Of a stretch of DNA of 64,000 bases, positions 1 to 11,262 are shown one piece after another. The stretch spans positions 5,828,001 through 5,892,000 of the forward strand of contig JAGPXD010000002.1 in the NCBI GenBank assembly GCA_020746995.1. Reading direction: 5' to 3'. The notes beneath the pieces are model-generated. The model was given only the letters and a program-made list of their open reading frames with translations, ran no database searches and was not told the origin of the DNA. The DNA is from Plectosphaerella cucumerina (taxonomy: Eukaryota > Ascomycota > Sordariomycetes > Glomerellales > Plectosphaerellaceae). Made by a program: the position numbers and the translations under genes. Within the stretch, counting starts at the first letter, position 1. The number at the start of each line of letters is the position of its first letter.

Positions 1-15
1 CAACGCTCGATCGCC

Positions 16-1758
16 ATGGCTCCTTTCACGGAACGCTGCCCAACGGAGCTGCTGGCCGCCATCTTGAGCAGCTGTGAGTCACTGGGCGACGTCAAGGCCC
101 TCATTCTCACATGTCGCCGCATCCACGCTGTCTGGCTCGCCCAAGCACCCCTCATCATCGCGACCATCGGACCCAGGGTCGTGGTCGAGTTTGACACTGC
201 TCTCATGGCCGTGAGTCTGTCTGCCTCATCGCTGAACCATCGCTCACCTGATTTATAGGCCCGCGCTATTGAAATTGTGCACAAAGCTGAGCTGGCAGGC
301 GAGCTTCCTCCAGCCATTGATACAAGGACCCTATCTTTCTCCTTCCGCCGGCCCACGCCAGAGGAGCTTGGGGCGGTGGTTGGTCTAGACCACTTTGCCA
401 AGTGTATCCAGGCACGGTACTGTAGGATATTCGACGCCTCGCAGCACGCGCAGGAGAGGTACTACACTCCCCAGGGGCGGTGGCCTGCAGACCGGAGGCG
501 TCATGAATGCGACGGAGGGGAATGGAGCCCGGAGGAACCGGAGGGTATGGAGATGTGGACACGACGCTTTCGAGGGGCTGTCTACACGGCGCTGTTGCTG
601 GGCGCGCTTCTCGCGAGGCCGTACCAAAAACCTTTCGTCAGGGAGAATGCCGAGGGATGGCGGGAGAAGGTTGTTGGTAGGCTGGGGGAGTGGAGGCATA
701 CTGGTGAATGGAGCGACTTCACGATAGGGGAGGTTGCGTACCTCAGACGGTTCCCCGTGTTTGACTTCATCGACGAAGATGGTGGTCATCAGGGGGCGTT
801 TGGGGATGTTGGGAGATGGTTCATCGAGTCGACGCTTGAGAGGATCAGGAGGGAGCCAGCTTTGACGGAATGTCCGAGTCGTTCGCTCCCTGGGCCTAGG
901 GCGCATTGGAAAGGGGGCGCTGACGAGGATGACGACTCGATCTGGGGCGAGGAGCCGCCGGCGGAGGATTTGTTCGAAGGGTTTACTTCGGGGTCCAGGG
1001 CTGAGTGCGAGGGCGTCCTCTGGGTGGTCATGCAGACGGTGCATATGTTCGAGTTTTTCCTCGAGAGCATCGTCGATCATCCGACGGCGCCCTCGCTCGG
1101 CCGGGACACTGACTTCTCCCCTGACGAGGTGCTCGCGATCCACGACGCCACGCATCGCACGGCCAACGTTGTCCTCCTGGGGACCTTCCGCGCCGAGACC
1201 GTCTCCCTCCCCAGCGACCCAGAACAAGGCCGACGCCTTCCCGCCCGGCTAGCCGTTCCCCCGGACCCGGCGCCGAAACCCCACGGCCAGCGCGAGTTCG
1301 CCGATATTCCGGGCACCCTCACCATCATCTACGTCGGCGGCCTCGTCCCCAACATCCTCGACGGCTCCGAGGCCCCTCCGCCCCCTCTCCAGTTCTTCAC
1401 CTACCTCCTCCGCGCGCACTTCAACCTACGCTTCACCCCCGGCACGTTCGAGGTATCGAGAAACACCCGCCAACAGCCCTACAGGCAGTTCAAATGGCGG
1501 GCGGCCCTCTTCGCCAACGGCTTCGACGACGTGCCGAAGCGGACCTGGTTTCGGAAGGACAAGGGCATCGAGAGGCGTTTGCTGGACGTGACGAACGGGA
1601 CGGAGATACTGGAGAAGTATGATGCGTCTGCGGCATCGGAGGCGCGGATGATGGTGTGCGATCCGCGGACGTATGATACGTTCGAGTTCTTCCAGCAGCT
1701 GGGCATCTACGAAGACGAAGATGATTCCGAGAGCGCCACGTCGTCTGGAGGGGAATAG
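16..1758 (+). CDS. F-box-like protein, 564 aa, two exons
   Basis: Exon 1 is 16-210. A 48-nt intron (211-258, GTGAGT...TTATAG) joins in phase 0 to exon 2, 259-1758. Residues about 4-45 have the hydrophobic/helical pattern of a fungal F-box (ERCPTELLAAILSSC, then LILTCRRIHAVW), the part that would contact Skp1 in an SCF ubiquitin ligase. The remaining 500 or so residues contain no repeat or domain I can name; they hold a Glu/Asp-rich patch around residue 290 and an acidic, Ser-rich tail. This layout is common in the large family of fungal F-box proteins whose substrate is unknown. The ATG at 16 is only 15 bases from the window edge, so a start further upstream cannot be excluded. The F-box assignment is by pattern only; the C-terminal function is unknown. 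Confidence 0.75.
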
Positions 1759-3463
1759 ACCGACTAGCTGCGCATGCTTGTTTCTCATCCGATATGACCA
1801 CCATCCACGGGATGAACCGCGGCGCCAAGGGACGATCAAACGTCAAACACGAGATGGTGACGTGCGCATTTTCGACGACATCGTGGCGGAGCCGAAACTC
1901 TCCAACAACTCCGGCTCGAACGAAGTGTCGATGCGGTTAGCACATCGACCGCCTTGCGCGATGTCATCGGGATGGCGCACCAAAGTCCCATCGTCCGAGT
2001 CAAGTGTTGTTTGATGTGAGGTATGCGCGGCTGGGATCGCCAAGCCTTTTCGTTTGCTGAGCATGGTTTTGACGCGGGTTCTCCGAGAGGCGCGGCGCGG
2101 CGCGTCGTGCATGTCGTCACCTCAAGATGCGGTGAGCTATTCTTGTCCCTGCGCGGCAGCGTGTAGTCGGGGTAGGCTTCTACAACCTAAAATCCCGCGC
2201 GTGGAGACTTCTCCCCAGTATGTGTGCCGGGTGAGGGACATCTCCGAAGTCGATGGTCCCCTGCGTCGGACGATCTGCAGGTGAGATGCTTCATGTCGGC
2301 TGTGTCTCCGTCTCAAGAGCCGTGCCGCAACAGATGATTGATAGCCGGGGATGCCAATTTCTTTACAAAGACTCAGCTGCTGTTCACATCAGCCTCCTTT
2401 CCGAGGGCATGTCCCCACGATTTCAAAATCTGCTCATCATCAGGGTAAGCCCAGCCCCGGACGTCATTCCCAAAAGTCCCGCCAAGGACATAATGCTGCC
2501 GCCTAGAGGCCCCCCTCCGGGGCCGACTGCTTCCAGAACCACATCACGAGTCGGGGGGGGCGGGCACGCAGGGCGGTGGGGATGGGAGAAGCAAAGTCCC
2601 GCCCACTGAACAAACGGGGCACGGGTCCCCTGGATATGACGCTCCAGCAGTGTTTCTTCCTCCGCCGTTGACTGAGCGCCGAATCGTCCTACAGCGTCCG
2701 TCCGCCGCTCGGGCCCGGTTCTCCTTCGGGCATGGCCCCGGGACGTCAGCCCCAGGAATCTCGACGGGGTCCAAGGGGCAGGTCGTTCGTCCAATGGCAG
2801 ACCCGTCGTTTCCCGCTGTCACTCTTATTCTGCTGCCTGGACCGTACGTCAAGGGGGTCACCAACAACGCACGATAGCCTCGCGGGTCGAGAGGAGGGGA
2901 AGGGGCAGAGCGTCGGCCGGCGGCATGGTGAAGGATGCCAGGCGGCCGAATTAACCCTCAAGCCGTCCGCGGATGTTTTTGTTTGTTTCGCCCAAGAGGA
3001 AAAGGGGGGCTGGCGCGCGCAGAAAGCGCAAGGCATCCGTCATAAGTAGCAACTGTGAAGCTCCCACCAAGAACGCCCGCCCCCCCTTCTCTCTCAAGGC
3101 ACCGACGTATCTTGCTCGCATTCCGCTCAGCTGCCTGGAAGTTTGCCTCGTCGATAGCTCTTACGCGTTGCGCTCATCCTCGACGGTGCACTGCTCTTCT
3201 GCCTGCCAGGCCGATCGACATCAACGCCTCACACCACCACAGCGGATCTCCACCCCCGGTAAAGCCCGGCCGAGTCAGCCGGAGAAGGTCTGCAGGGCAG
3301 CACCAGCACCTGCATTCAGACGGCACCAGGACTCGCCACTCGAGGGAGGAAGGCCCGGATTGAGCTCGGTGTAGGAGGATTCGAAGGAGCGCCTGGGAGC
3401 TGCTCGAGGGACGACGGGGGCCAAGGGGCGTGCATTGCCCCCTTTCGGACGGTGACCGGGATC
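1759..3463. other. Intergenic, no supported gene
   Basis: Several open frames of 75-137 codons occur but overlap each other on both strands and show no start context, splice signals or recognisable protein pattern. The stretch probably holds the 3' end of the F-box gene and the promoter and 5' leader of the Zn2Cys6 gene. Confidence 0.6.
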
Positions 3464-5729
3464 ATGTTTGGCTCGTTCTACGCCTCCCTGCCCGCCTCGC
3501 ACGGCGGGAGCCGTCAGCCTTCCGTGGCGGCATCACCGGCCCCGAGTGCGGCCGAGACCGTCAGGCCGAAGCGGAAACAGGTCGCGCGTGCCTGCGACTG
3601 GTGCCGCATCCACCGCGTCAAGTGCGACACGGAGCAGCCATGCCGCAATTGCAAGGCCAGGGGGGGCGAGTGCAGCAATAATGGCAGCCTGAGCCAGGTC
3701 CGCACGCTCCCCAGAGCCATCAGGTATGTTTTGTGGTTCCAGCCGGATCCTTTAAGAGCGATGAACTGACGGAGCCGGCAGAGAAATCGAAACGCTTCGG
3801 CAACGAATTCAGGAGCTCGAGGAGAGCGTCGAGTCAGTTCGCCTCGAGACGGACAGCCAAAAATCGATGTCGAGATCGCCCGCCCCCATGAGCCAGCCGC
3901 CGCAATTCTCAAGCTCGCCGAGCTCCCTCTCCCAACGAAGTCGGAAGCTCTCCGATGGACGGCAAGACGACGCCAGTTCTTTTGCGGGATTGTCGAGGCA
4001 AAACTCATCCCTGACGTCGCTCACGCTGGCGCCAGTCTCGCCCGGAAAGCACTTTCACGGACCTTCGTCTGCGGACTCTTTTCTTGAGTCGATCAACTCA
4101 TACCTCAGCTCGAGCCTCGACAACCTCTCGGGAAAGTCATTCGAGGACCCAAGCCTTACGGCACCCGGATCAGTATACGTCGATGCCACCAGAAGCGCCG
4201 AGGGGTCCGCCAGAGCCCCTCCGCCCCTCTTCCAGCAGTCGTGGCAGGCGGGCGGAAGTGTCCCCTTTTCCGGTGTCGAACTCACGCGTGTTCAGGAGTC
4301 GTACTTCATCGGCCTCTTCTGCAACTCGTGGCACTGCTGTTACAACGTCCTCGACGACGCCGGCTTCCGCAATCACTGGAAGAGCCTCTGGATCACCGAG
4401 ACAGGGACCGTCAGCCCATCAAGAAAGCCCTCGTCTCTGGTTGACATCGTCATCGGCCTCGGCATGCAGTACGCCTCCATCGTCGAGCCACATGACCTGG
4501 CAGCGAGGGCACAACTCGACATTCAAGAGGTCTCAGTTTTGTCGAGATGGTTGTTTCGCCGGTGCCAGACGCTCATCATGGACGACATTGAGAAGCCCTC
4601 ACTGAGGACGGCGCAGTCGCAGTTCCTCTCGGTGCTGTACTTGGAAAACACATCTCGGCCAACGACCGCTCATGCGATGCTTGCCGCCGCGCTTCGAACC
4701 TCGGAAACTCTGGGACTGCATCTGGAGCCGTCACCAGAGTTCACCGCCGCCAGGCAGGAACTGAGAAGGCGCGTTTGGTGGTCCTTGACATCGTACGATA
4801 CCAACCTCTGCATTCGTCTTGGCCGGCCGTGGGGCCCTTCATTAGGCGAAGTGGTCGGCGCATGCAGCCTGCCGTCCGACAATGTCGACCGAAGTGTGCC
4901 ATCGTTGCCCTCGGATCTCGAAGATGGCGTGACAGCCCTGAGCTATGCCCTCCAGGCTTCCAAGCTGGCCTTGGTGGGAAGGAAATCCGACACCGCCGGC
5001 TCACTCGACGAGTCCATGCAGGCCTTGCAGTCATGGATCGACGGCGTACCCGAAGGCCTGAAGACGGCCCGCCGCGAGGGCGGCCTGCCCTTTTCGACCG
5101 ACGGCACCGAGCTGGACATCGACGGCTTCTCGCCTCCCTGGCTGCAGTGTCAGCGCCTTCTTCTGGAAACACAATATCACAATCTCGCCTTGACGCTTTG
5201 TCGAACAGCCATCGCCTTCCCCGAACCTGGCAACTCTCCTACTCCGCCGGCGGGGCCGATCAGCCAAGCACCTCACAACGCAGAACTGGCAGCCCGCCAT
5301 GCAATCTCTGTGACGCAGCTGCTCCAACAGGCGATGAGGGAGTCCGATATGCTCAACGGCTGGCGAGAGCCCTTTAACATCCAGTGGAACGCAGCCATCA
5401 CGCTCGCCGGCTTCATCGTAGCGTACCCCCAGGGAGGCACCGTGACCCAAGCTGCACGGCGACAACTTGCGTCGTCCGTCCAGGTTCTCAAGACGATGGG
5501 ACACTTCCTTGTTGAAGTGCTGCGCCCAATTGAGGCAGCAGGGAACCTGGCGACCCGGACAGAGCAGTTCGTCACCAACGGCTCCGCGTCTAGCAGCGGT
5601 ATCCCGGGCGATGCCGCCATGATGATGCCGGAAGACTTCGAGTTCGACTTCAGCCAGGAGGCACAGGAATTTCCGGTGTTCCAGGATCCAGGGCCAGAAG
5701 CGAGCAGCATGTTCAAGACGTGGGCCTAG
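3464..5729 (+). CDS. Zn2Cys6 fungal-specific transcription factor, 735 aa
   Basis: Exon 1 is 3464-3723. An intron at 3724-3781 (GTATGT...CCGGCAG) splits an Arg codon, and exon 2 is 3782-5729. The six-Cys zinc cluster lies at residues 44-70 (Cys 44, 47, 54, 60, 63, 70; spacing 2-6-5-2-6) after a basic run RPKRKQ. Just past the intron comes a short heptad-like helix (EIETLRQRIQELEESV), the usual linker and dimerisation segment. From about residue 225 the protein matches the fungal-specific transcription factor domain, with LGLH, RRRVWWSL and IRLGRPWG signatures. It should bind CGG-type half sites in the nucleus as a dimer. Its target pathway is not shown by its neighbours. The ATG at 3464 is the first in frame ahead of the cluster. 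Confidence 0.93.
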
Positions 5730-6104
5730 AAAGCAGCAGACATCAGGCTGTGCGGGGGTCAGTGGCGACACGGATCCCGAGAAAATAGAAATAAAGCTCA
5801 TCAGAGGCAAACTTCAAGTTTCAAGTTTCAAGTCTCCTATATGCTCGCCGAGGCTACGCATGTGAGTGATGTGATGAGTGGCGATGGGAATTCGCCCGCG
5901 AGGCAGATGCAGTGGTCTTGGGAAACGCTCATGCCCGACGAAACGCCGGAAAGGGAAGAAACCAAGAGAAAGTGCAACAAATGCATGAAAATGGAAACCG
6001 TTACGCCGTAAAGCAAAGCATGTCGTCGTGTCGAGTCAGGGTCGTCGAGGTCGTTGGGTCGGGATCGTCGGTGAACAAGGCCTCATCCTACCGGGGAAGT
6101 CGTC
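5730..6104. other. Convergent 3' intergenic spacer with a 3x7-bp repeat
   Basis: This separates the 3' ends of the Zn2Cys6 gene (+) and the F-box membrane gene (-). It contains three perfect tandem copies of TTCAAGT at 5813-5833. No gene is seen. Confidence 0.6.
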
Positions 6105-7448
6105 TCATGCCACTGCGTTACCGTGCGCGTTGCCGTATTCGACGATGCTCTTCTTTGCATGCTCCCAGAATCTCTTCATTCCGCGGCGGAAAGATTTCCC
6201 CTTTTTGTGTTTGCCTTTGCCGATCCACATGTTCTCGAGGGCCGAGGGAGAAGTCCAAAAGACGAGACCCGCGATGAGGGGGTTCAGGAAGTGCTTTCGC
6301 AGTGGTGGGACATCAGGCGCGTGGTGTTTGGTGACGTCGTATTCCAGGAACAGGATGAAGTTGCCGAGAACGTTGATGAGCCGGATGATGAGGTGCATGA
6401 TGAGAAGAATCTCGGCCGCAATGACGCCAGCGTCGTACTCTTTCTCGATAGTCTTGATGACAACGTACAGAGGCGGGATACCGAGGGCCAGGACGCTGAA
6501 CTCGAGTGACCCAACGACGTGATACGTGCGAACCTCGCGGCCTCGGACGTAAATGATGCCCAGAATGACGCCCATCAACAAGAAGCCCATCTGCGACAAA
6601 GTCAGACATGAACAGGAAACGAACGCGCCGAAAGTACTCACCACACTGGGAATGACGACGAGCTGTTGGTCGGCGAATGTCCTCCACAGAAGAATGTACG
6701 TGACGAGGGCGATGCCGGACCGAATGCACACAAGGACATAGTAACCGATGATGACCATCTGATAGATCAAGGCGCAGCGCGGATGAAGCTCCCAGGCGTT
6801 GCGGAGACCGTTGTTCTCCATGTCGCGGCCCCAGTCCTGGTGGCCGTGGCACGGCCAGCCACACCAGCGGCAGATGCGGACCTTTCGCTCACCGCCGTCC
6901 ATGAGGACATACTCGCCCGGGCTCAGCTGGCCGGCGCGGAAGGCGCAGTCGGAGCAAAGGGCGGAGAAGGGAAGGCCGGGTCCGGGGTAGTTTGGCGGTG
7001 GCGCCTCGTCTTCCTCATCCGAGCCGTCGTCCCGCACGACAATGCGGCCGGTGACCGGGTCGGCCTGTCCGCGATGCGCCAGCGGCCACACCAGGCGGCG
7101 GCCGACGGGATCGTAGCGCATGCATGACCGGCAAACAAAGCGCAGCTCGGCATCGGTCGTGGGCGACCCGAGGCAGATACGGATGAAATCGAGGCTGATG
7201 AGCTGGCGAAAGTAGCGATTCGTGGCTCGGAGCTTCTGGAGGTCTCCGTAATTCAGGTTGGAGTAGATGAGGAACTGCAATTCCATTGGCAGAAAGAGTA
7301 GCGATGCATATTGGTTTCTCCGATACGGGTTTGGCGGGAAAATGGGCACGGTGGTGATGATCTCGCCGTGCTTCTCTGATGGCTTCTCGCCGGAGGAGGC
7401 CTCCATCTGAGAAGCGTCGAGAGAAGCCGGGGGTGGAGGTGGGGCCAT
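6105..7448 (-). CDS. F-box-like protein with CxxC motifs and multiple membrane segments, about 430 aa
   Basis: The start is at 7448 (MAPPPPPAS). The frame stays open up to 7751, but that part is low-complexity and looks like 5' leader. A 51-nt intron at 6591-6641 (GTGAGT...TCGCAG) is a multiple of three without a stop, so the unspliced product would be 447 aa. Residues about 50-85 resemble an F-box (LLFLPMELQFLIYSNLN, then LRATNRYFRQLI). Then come paired cysteines (CRSCMRY, CSDCAF, CRWCGWPC) that could bind zinc, and about five strongly hydrophobic segments (for example YYVLVCIRSGIALVTYILL). The C-terminus is basic (GKGKHKKGKSFRRGMKRF). Fungal proteins with an F-box-like N-terminus and a membrane region exist; the role is unknown. 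Convergent with the transcription factor. Confidence 0.8.
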   Translation of the reverse strand: MAPPPPPASLDASQMEASSGEKPSEKHGEIITTVPIFPPNPYRRNQYASLLFLPMELQFLIYSNLNYGDLQKLRATNRYFRQLISLDFIRICLGSPTTDAELRFVCRSCMRYDPVGRRLVWPLAHRGQADPVTGRIVVRDDGSDEEDEAPPPNYPGPGLPFSALCSDCAFRAGQLSPGEYVLMDGGERKVRICRWCGWPCHGHQDWGRDMENNGLRNAWELHPRCALIYQMVIIGYYVLVCIRSGIALVTYILLWRTFADQQLVVIPSVVSTFGAFVSCSCLTLSQMGFLLMGVILGIIYVRGREVRTYHVVGSLEFSVLALGIPPLYVVIKTIEKEYDAGVIAAEILLIMHLIIRLINVLGNFILFLEYDVTKHHAPDVPPLRKHFLNPLIAGLVFWTSPSALENMWIGKGKHKKGKSFRRGMKRFWEHAKKSIVEYGNAHGNAVA

Positions 7449-8507
7449 TCGAGGCGCGGGCAGCTGGGTGCTCTGCTCACAGAGGTGCGTACAAGCTCCC
7501 CGCCTGGTGGAAGGGATACTCTGACGACGGTGCCGTCCAAAAGACGAAGAGTCGATCGCCTTGCCCGAAGGATGGCAAGACTGTGGGAAGCGATGCGGAG
7601 GGACGGAGAGAGAGAAAGAGATGGGCGTTCGAGGGGGACGTGAGCAAAGAACTCGTCGAGGTAGGGAGGGCTCGAAGGGCCGAGGGGTCGGTCGGGTCGG
7701 TACAGATGGTTCCTGGCGCCTTTGATGGATCCTCCCCTTGACGCATTCCACGCTTTTGCCTTTCTGGGACGGCTCGGCGGGGGAGGCGGTGCACTTTGCG
7801 TTCAGCCAAGGTGGGCGCGTGTCAGAGGATGGGCCCTTGGATGGGCGGTTGTACGTACGCTGTACGTCACGCCGCTGTCACCGAAAAGACCGCAGTGCCC
7901 CTCACGGATCCCGCTCGGCCCGGACCCCGCCTTCGCCGGGTGACAGTAGTGGTTAACGTGGAACGCGGGGTCGGACGTTGCTGTCGCGTTAAGTGGCCGG
8001 GTCGCGAAGGGTGTTTGGGGGTGAATGGAGCACCCGTATCGCCCGGGAGGTGTGAAGCGACGGCGAGCGAATATCAGGCAACGCCCAGAACGGCCCATGG
8101 GCAAGTCGGAGGCGCCAAGTGAGTAAATTCCATGCAGGACCTGAATCTCGACTCGGTCGCCCGCCCCCTTGGTTTTTTCCTTCCATTACGAGGGAGCCAT
8201 CGTGGTCAGCAGCCACCCCTGCCACCACCCATTCGTGCTCTTGCTGACCGCCGCGCCGTTGAGCTGGTGGTGCCGCAGTTGCCCGCATTGGGGGCCAGGT
8301 AGGGTTGCAGCTCCAACGGCCAGACCATCTGGCCGTGGTCTGCGGCGACAAACTGATGATCTGGATCGGCCGCTGAATCGTGACACCATCGTCGCCCACT
8401 AGATGGAGTAGGTGGCAACCGCACAATTTTTCCTCCCCGTCGGCCTTGTCCCCGGACCGAGGCGGAGTGGCGTGGGTGGGCCGGTAAACCAAGTCGTATT
8501 GCCGCGC
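7449..8507. other. Intergenic, promoter side of the F-box membrane gene
   Basis: No supported gene. The open frames here overlap on both strands and lack protein-like patterns. The left part is presumably 5' leader and promoter of the minus-strand membrane gene, and the right end is the 3' flank of the GH18 gene. Confidence 0.55.
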
Positions 8508-9554
8508 TCATGGTTCCTCGGTGTCACTGCCGTCCGTGTAGTATTCGAACTTTTCGGGCACCGGGGCGTCCTTGGTGGCTCCGTGGTCCGGGTCGGCTTC
8601 TGCAACCAAGCCGCGCTGCACCTTTTCCGCTGTATCGCTAACATTAGCCGTCGGCGCCCCTCCCGAAGACCCTGCATACTCTGGTCGGAGCATCGTGGTC
8701 ATCCACCGTGCCCATTCCCACGGCCTCGCCCTGCCGCCGGGGAGGCTGTTGAAGTATTCCCAACCCATGACACCTCCAAAGTCATTGTAGCGGCTGCGCA
8801 CGCCCAACAGGACGGCGCCGAGAGAATCCCATGGGACCCAGCCGTGGCCATTTTCGGGACTCGTGAGGAGGCCGATGACAATCTTCTGTCGTGGCCAGCC
8901 CTGACGCAGCATCATTTCGTACATGATTGCGTTGGCGCCGTTGCCCCAGCCGTTGTAGAACTGAGTGTTGTAGAAGGCAATGTCCTCGCTCTTGCGCAGT
9001 TCCAGCTCCATGTAATCAAAGCCGCTGAGGTTTTTGGTCGGGTTGATCATGGCTGCAGCGACGGGTGCGAGGGAGATGATGAACTCGCTGCCAAAGTCGG
9101 CCTTGATGCGATCAATGAGGCGCACGATGCCGTCGATGCTCATGGTTTCCTCGACGTCGAGGTCGATGCCGTCCAGGTTCCGCTCGCGGATCAAATCGCG
9201 GATAGGCGTCCAGTATCGCTCGAAGGAGGCGGCGTCAGCGTCAAGGCGTATGAAGGACCCGGGGGCCGCACCTCCCAGCATTCCCATGACCTTGACGCCA
9301 CTCGCTTGTAACGCGGAGAGTTCGGCCCATAGGGGCTGGAAGCGGGGGTGGGAGGGATGGTGATCGTTGAGGGTGATCTTGTCGGGATCCTCGTTGATAT
9401 GAAGGGCAGCGAGAATGACATGGGTGACGCTGATGCCGGACTCGGTGATGACGGGAAGGATCGGAATGAATTTGCCCTCGGGCGTGTGGTGTGTCTGGTA
9501 GTAGGTGATGATTCGAGGGAGGGCCGCGTTCTGGCCTCGAGGCAGAGGCGCCAT
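8508..9554 (-). CDS. GH18-family glycoside hydrolase (chitinase or endo-beta-N-acetylglucosaminidase-like), 348 aa
   Basis: A single exon from the ATG at 9554. The frame runs a few codons further up only through a TTG. The GH18 catalytic signature DxxDxDxE is present as DGIDLDVEE (Asp128, Asp131, Asp133, Glu135). Other GH18 strands are visible: RIITYYQTHH at beta-1, KVMGMLGGAAPGSF, ISLAPVAA, FYNTQFYNGWG and GVMGWEYF near the last strand. There is no signal peptide and no chitin-binding module, so the enzyme is probably intracellular. Short leaderless GH18 proteins of this kind in fungi are often assigned to chitooligosaccharide or N-glycan turnover. The sequence alone does not separate chitinase from endo-N-acetylglucosaminidase activity. 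The tail after about residue 290 is hydrophilic and likely disordered. Confidence 0.9.
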   Translation of the reverse strand: MAPLPRGQNAALPRIITYYQTHHTPEGKFIPILPVITESGISVTHVILAALHINEDPDKITLNDHHPSHPRFQPLWAELSALQASGVKVMGMLGGAAPGSFIRLDADAASFERYWTPIRDLIRERNLDGIDLDVEETMSIDGIVRLIDRIKADFGSEFIISLAPVAAAMINPTKNLSGFDYMELELRKSEDIAFYNTQFYNGWGNGANAIMYEMMLRQGWPRQKIVIGLLTSPENGHGWVPWDSLGAVLLGVRSRYNDFGGVMGWEYFNSLPGGRARPWEWARWMTTMLRPEYAGSSGGAPTANVSDTAEKVQRGLVAEADPDHGATKDAPVPEKFEYYTDGSDTEEP

Positions 9555-11262
9555 GGTCAAGTCGGTTGCAACGTGGCGTTTGGAGTTGGGGAAGGTTTTC
9601 GCAAGATGCAGTGTCGAAACAGGTACGCTGTTGTGCGGAGGAGAGGGTGTTGAGGGACCCGGACGTGGAAGATTCGGGTGTCAATGTTGACCAGCGGGTG
9701 GGCAAGGAAGGCACGGCAGGGTTGTAGCTTCTAGGAAGCTCCTTCCATCCTGGACATGCATGGAAGTTCGGAAGGTGCATTGGGCGCGGGAGCTTCAGGC
9801 AGGGTCCACCGATCCAGGCACCCGATTTTAGCGTGCAACCCCGAGATCAGGGGCCCAAATTGCCCGTGACAGCCGACCGGTGATCAACAGTGCATCTTTG
9901 AGCGCGCGGGGGCACCCCCACGCTTTTGAGAGGCAAGTTCGGGTCTGTCGATGATTTGAGACGATTCAGACGAACGTATAAAGTGAAGGCGCTTTCGAAG
10001 CGTCGGGGGGGGGGGGGTGCTTTATCTCATGAGAATCGCTACCTGCTGATAGCCATGATGGAGGATTGGACACCTAAACTCCATGTCTTGGGCGCTAGAG
10101 CGAAGCACAAGGATGGTTTAGGGGTCTAATGAGGAAAACGATTTCATTCTCGACTGAACGGTGTACACTCCAACGACTTGACATCATCGCAAATGGACAG
10201 GAACAGTACGTAAGGTAAGGTTCCAGGTGAAGCTGCAATCGGTCGCTTCAAAGTCCAGAGCCAAGGAGATGACGATAAGATGGGAAGCAATAGATGGCCA
10301 CTTAACATTTTGGCAACTACTGAGTGCTCCAGGTTCTTTCGGCCGGAATTTGTTCCTTCGAATCAAATCATCCCAAAATTCAATTGGTACGCGCAAGTGC
10401 ACACTTGCTGAAGCTGGCGACTGCGATGCGCGTCATCGATATTCGGTGCGAGCATCGTGGAAATCCCCAAAATGGGCCCTAAATCGGACATGGCTCCCCA
10501 CTAATCCCGGTGCTCGGCCTTCTTGGCAGTGCGAGGGCCGAGGCGCACTCCGAGTCCCTGACCACACCTCACCTCCATTCCCGGCCGAGTGCCATGATAG
10601 CCTCCGTCGCAGCCGTTCAAGGTGCTTCTAGCGGTGGATTGCTGTGCATCTAAGGGTTCAAACTGACTTCTTGTGCTTCAAATGATTGAATCTCATCCAG
10701 GTGAAAACTGCATCGATGAAGCAAAATCAAGACTCACTCTCTCTCACTCATCTCGACTTCTCACCAGACAGGAGAAGGAAGTTGACGCATCTCCAGCGCA
10801 GTCGCACTGCATTCAAGTCCGAGCAGCGACCTCGCGTCATGGAAACCCAGGTCGCCAAACGCATCCCGCCCAATCACCTCCCTTGCTTTGCAACAAACGC
10901 ATCCAAGATTCTGCAGCTCACGCGGCGTCTGCCCTGCACCGAGCTCCGCCAGTCCAGCCCTAGACTCCCTTCTTTAGCGGGAGCCGCCTAAGGTTTGGGC
11001 GATCCCCATGATTTGACCAGCGCCAGGAGGATCGGACGTTGACGTCCGCCTGCGCCCAACGACGACGGCGCCCCTCGCTTACCCGTTGGCATGCTTCTTT
11101 TGACTCCGTTCGGGTCATAAATAAGGGTCGCTCTGCCTCGTGGCATCCTTGCCCAGCTATCTCTTCAAGGCTGTCAAAGTCACTGCTGCTCGCTCGCAAG
11201 TGTCTTTGTTCGACCACAAAACCGGCCTCATCTTTCCAGCAGCCAGCCCCAATACCTTGAAG
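9555..11262. other. 1.7-kb intergenic region with a G13 run
   Basis: No supported gene. There is a run of 13 G at 10005-10017. A minus-strand open frame at 10184-10402 is AT-richer than its surroundings, but it matches nothing I recognise and has no start or splice context. The right end is the promoter and leader of the RTA1-type gene. Confidence 0.55.

Noticed and set aside
385..1227. A 280-codon minus-strand frame over the first gene
   Set aside because: Shadow of the F-box gene's second exon; low complexity and Arg/Pro-rich.
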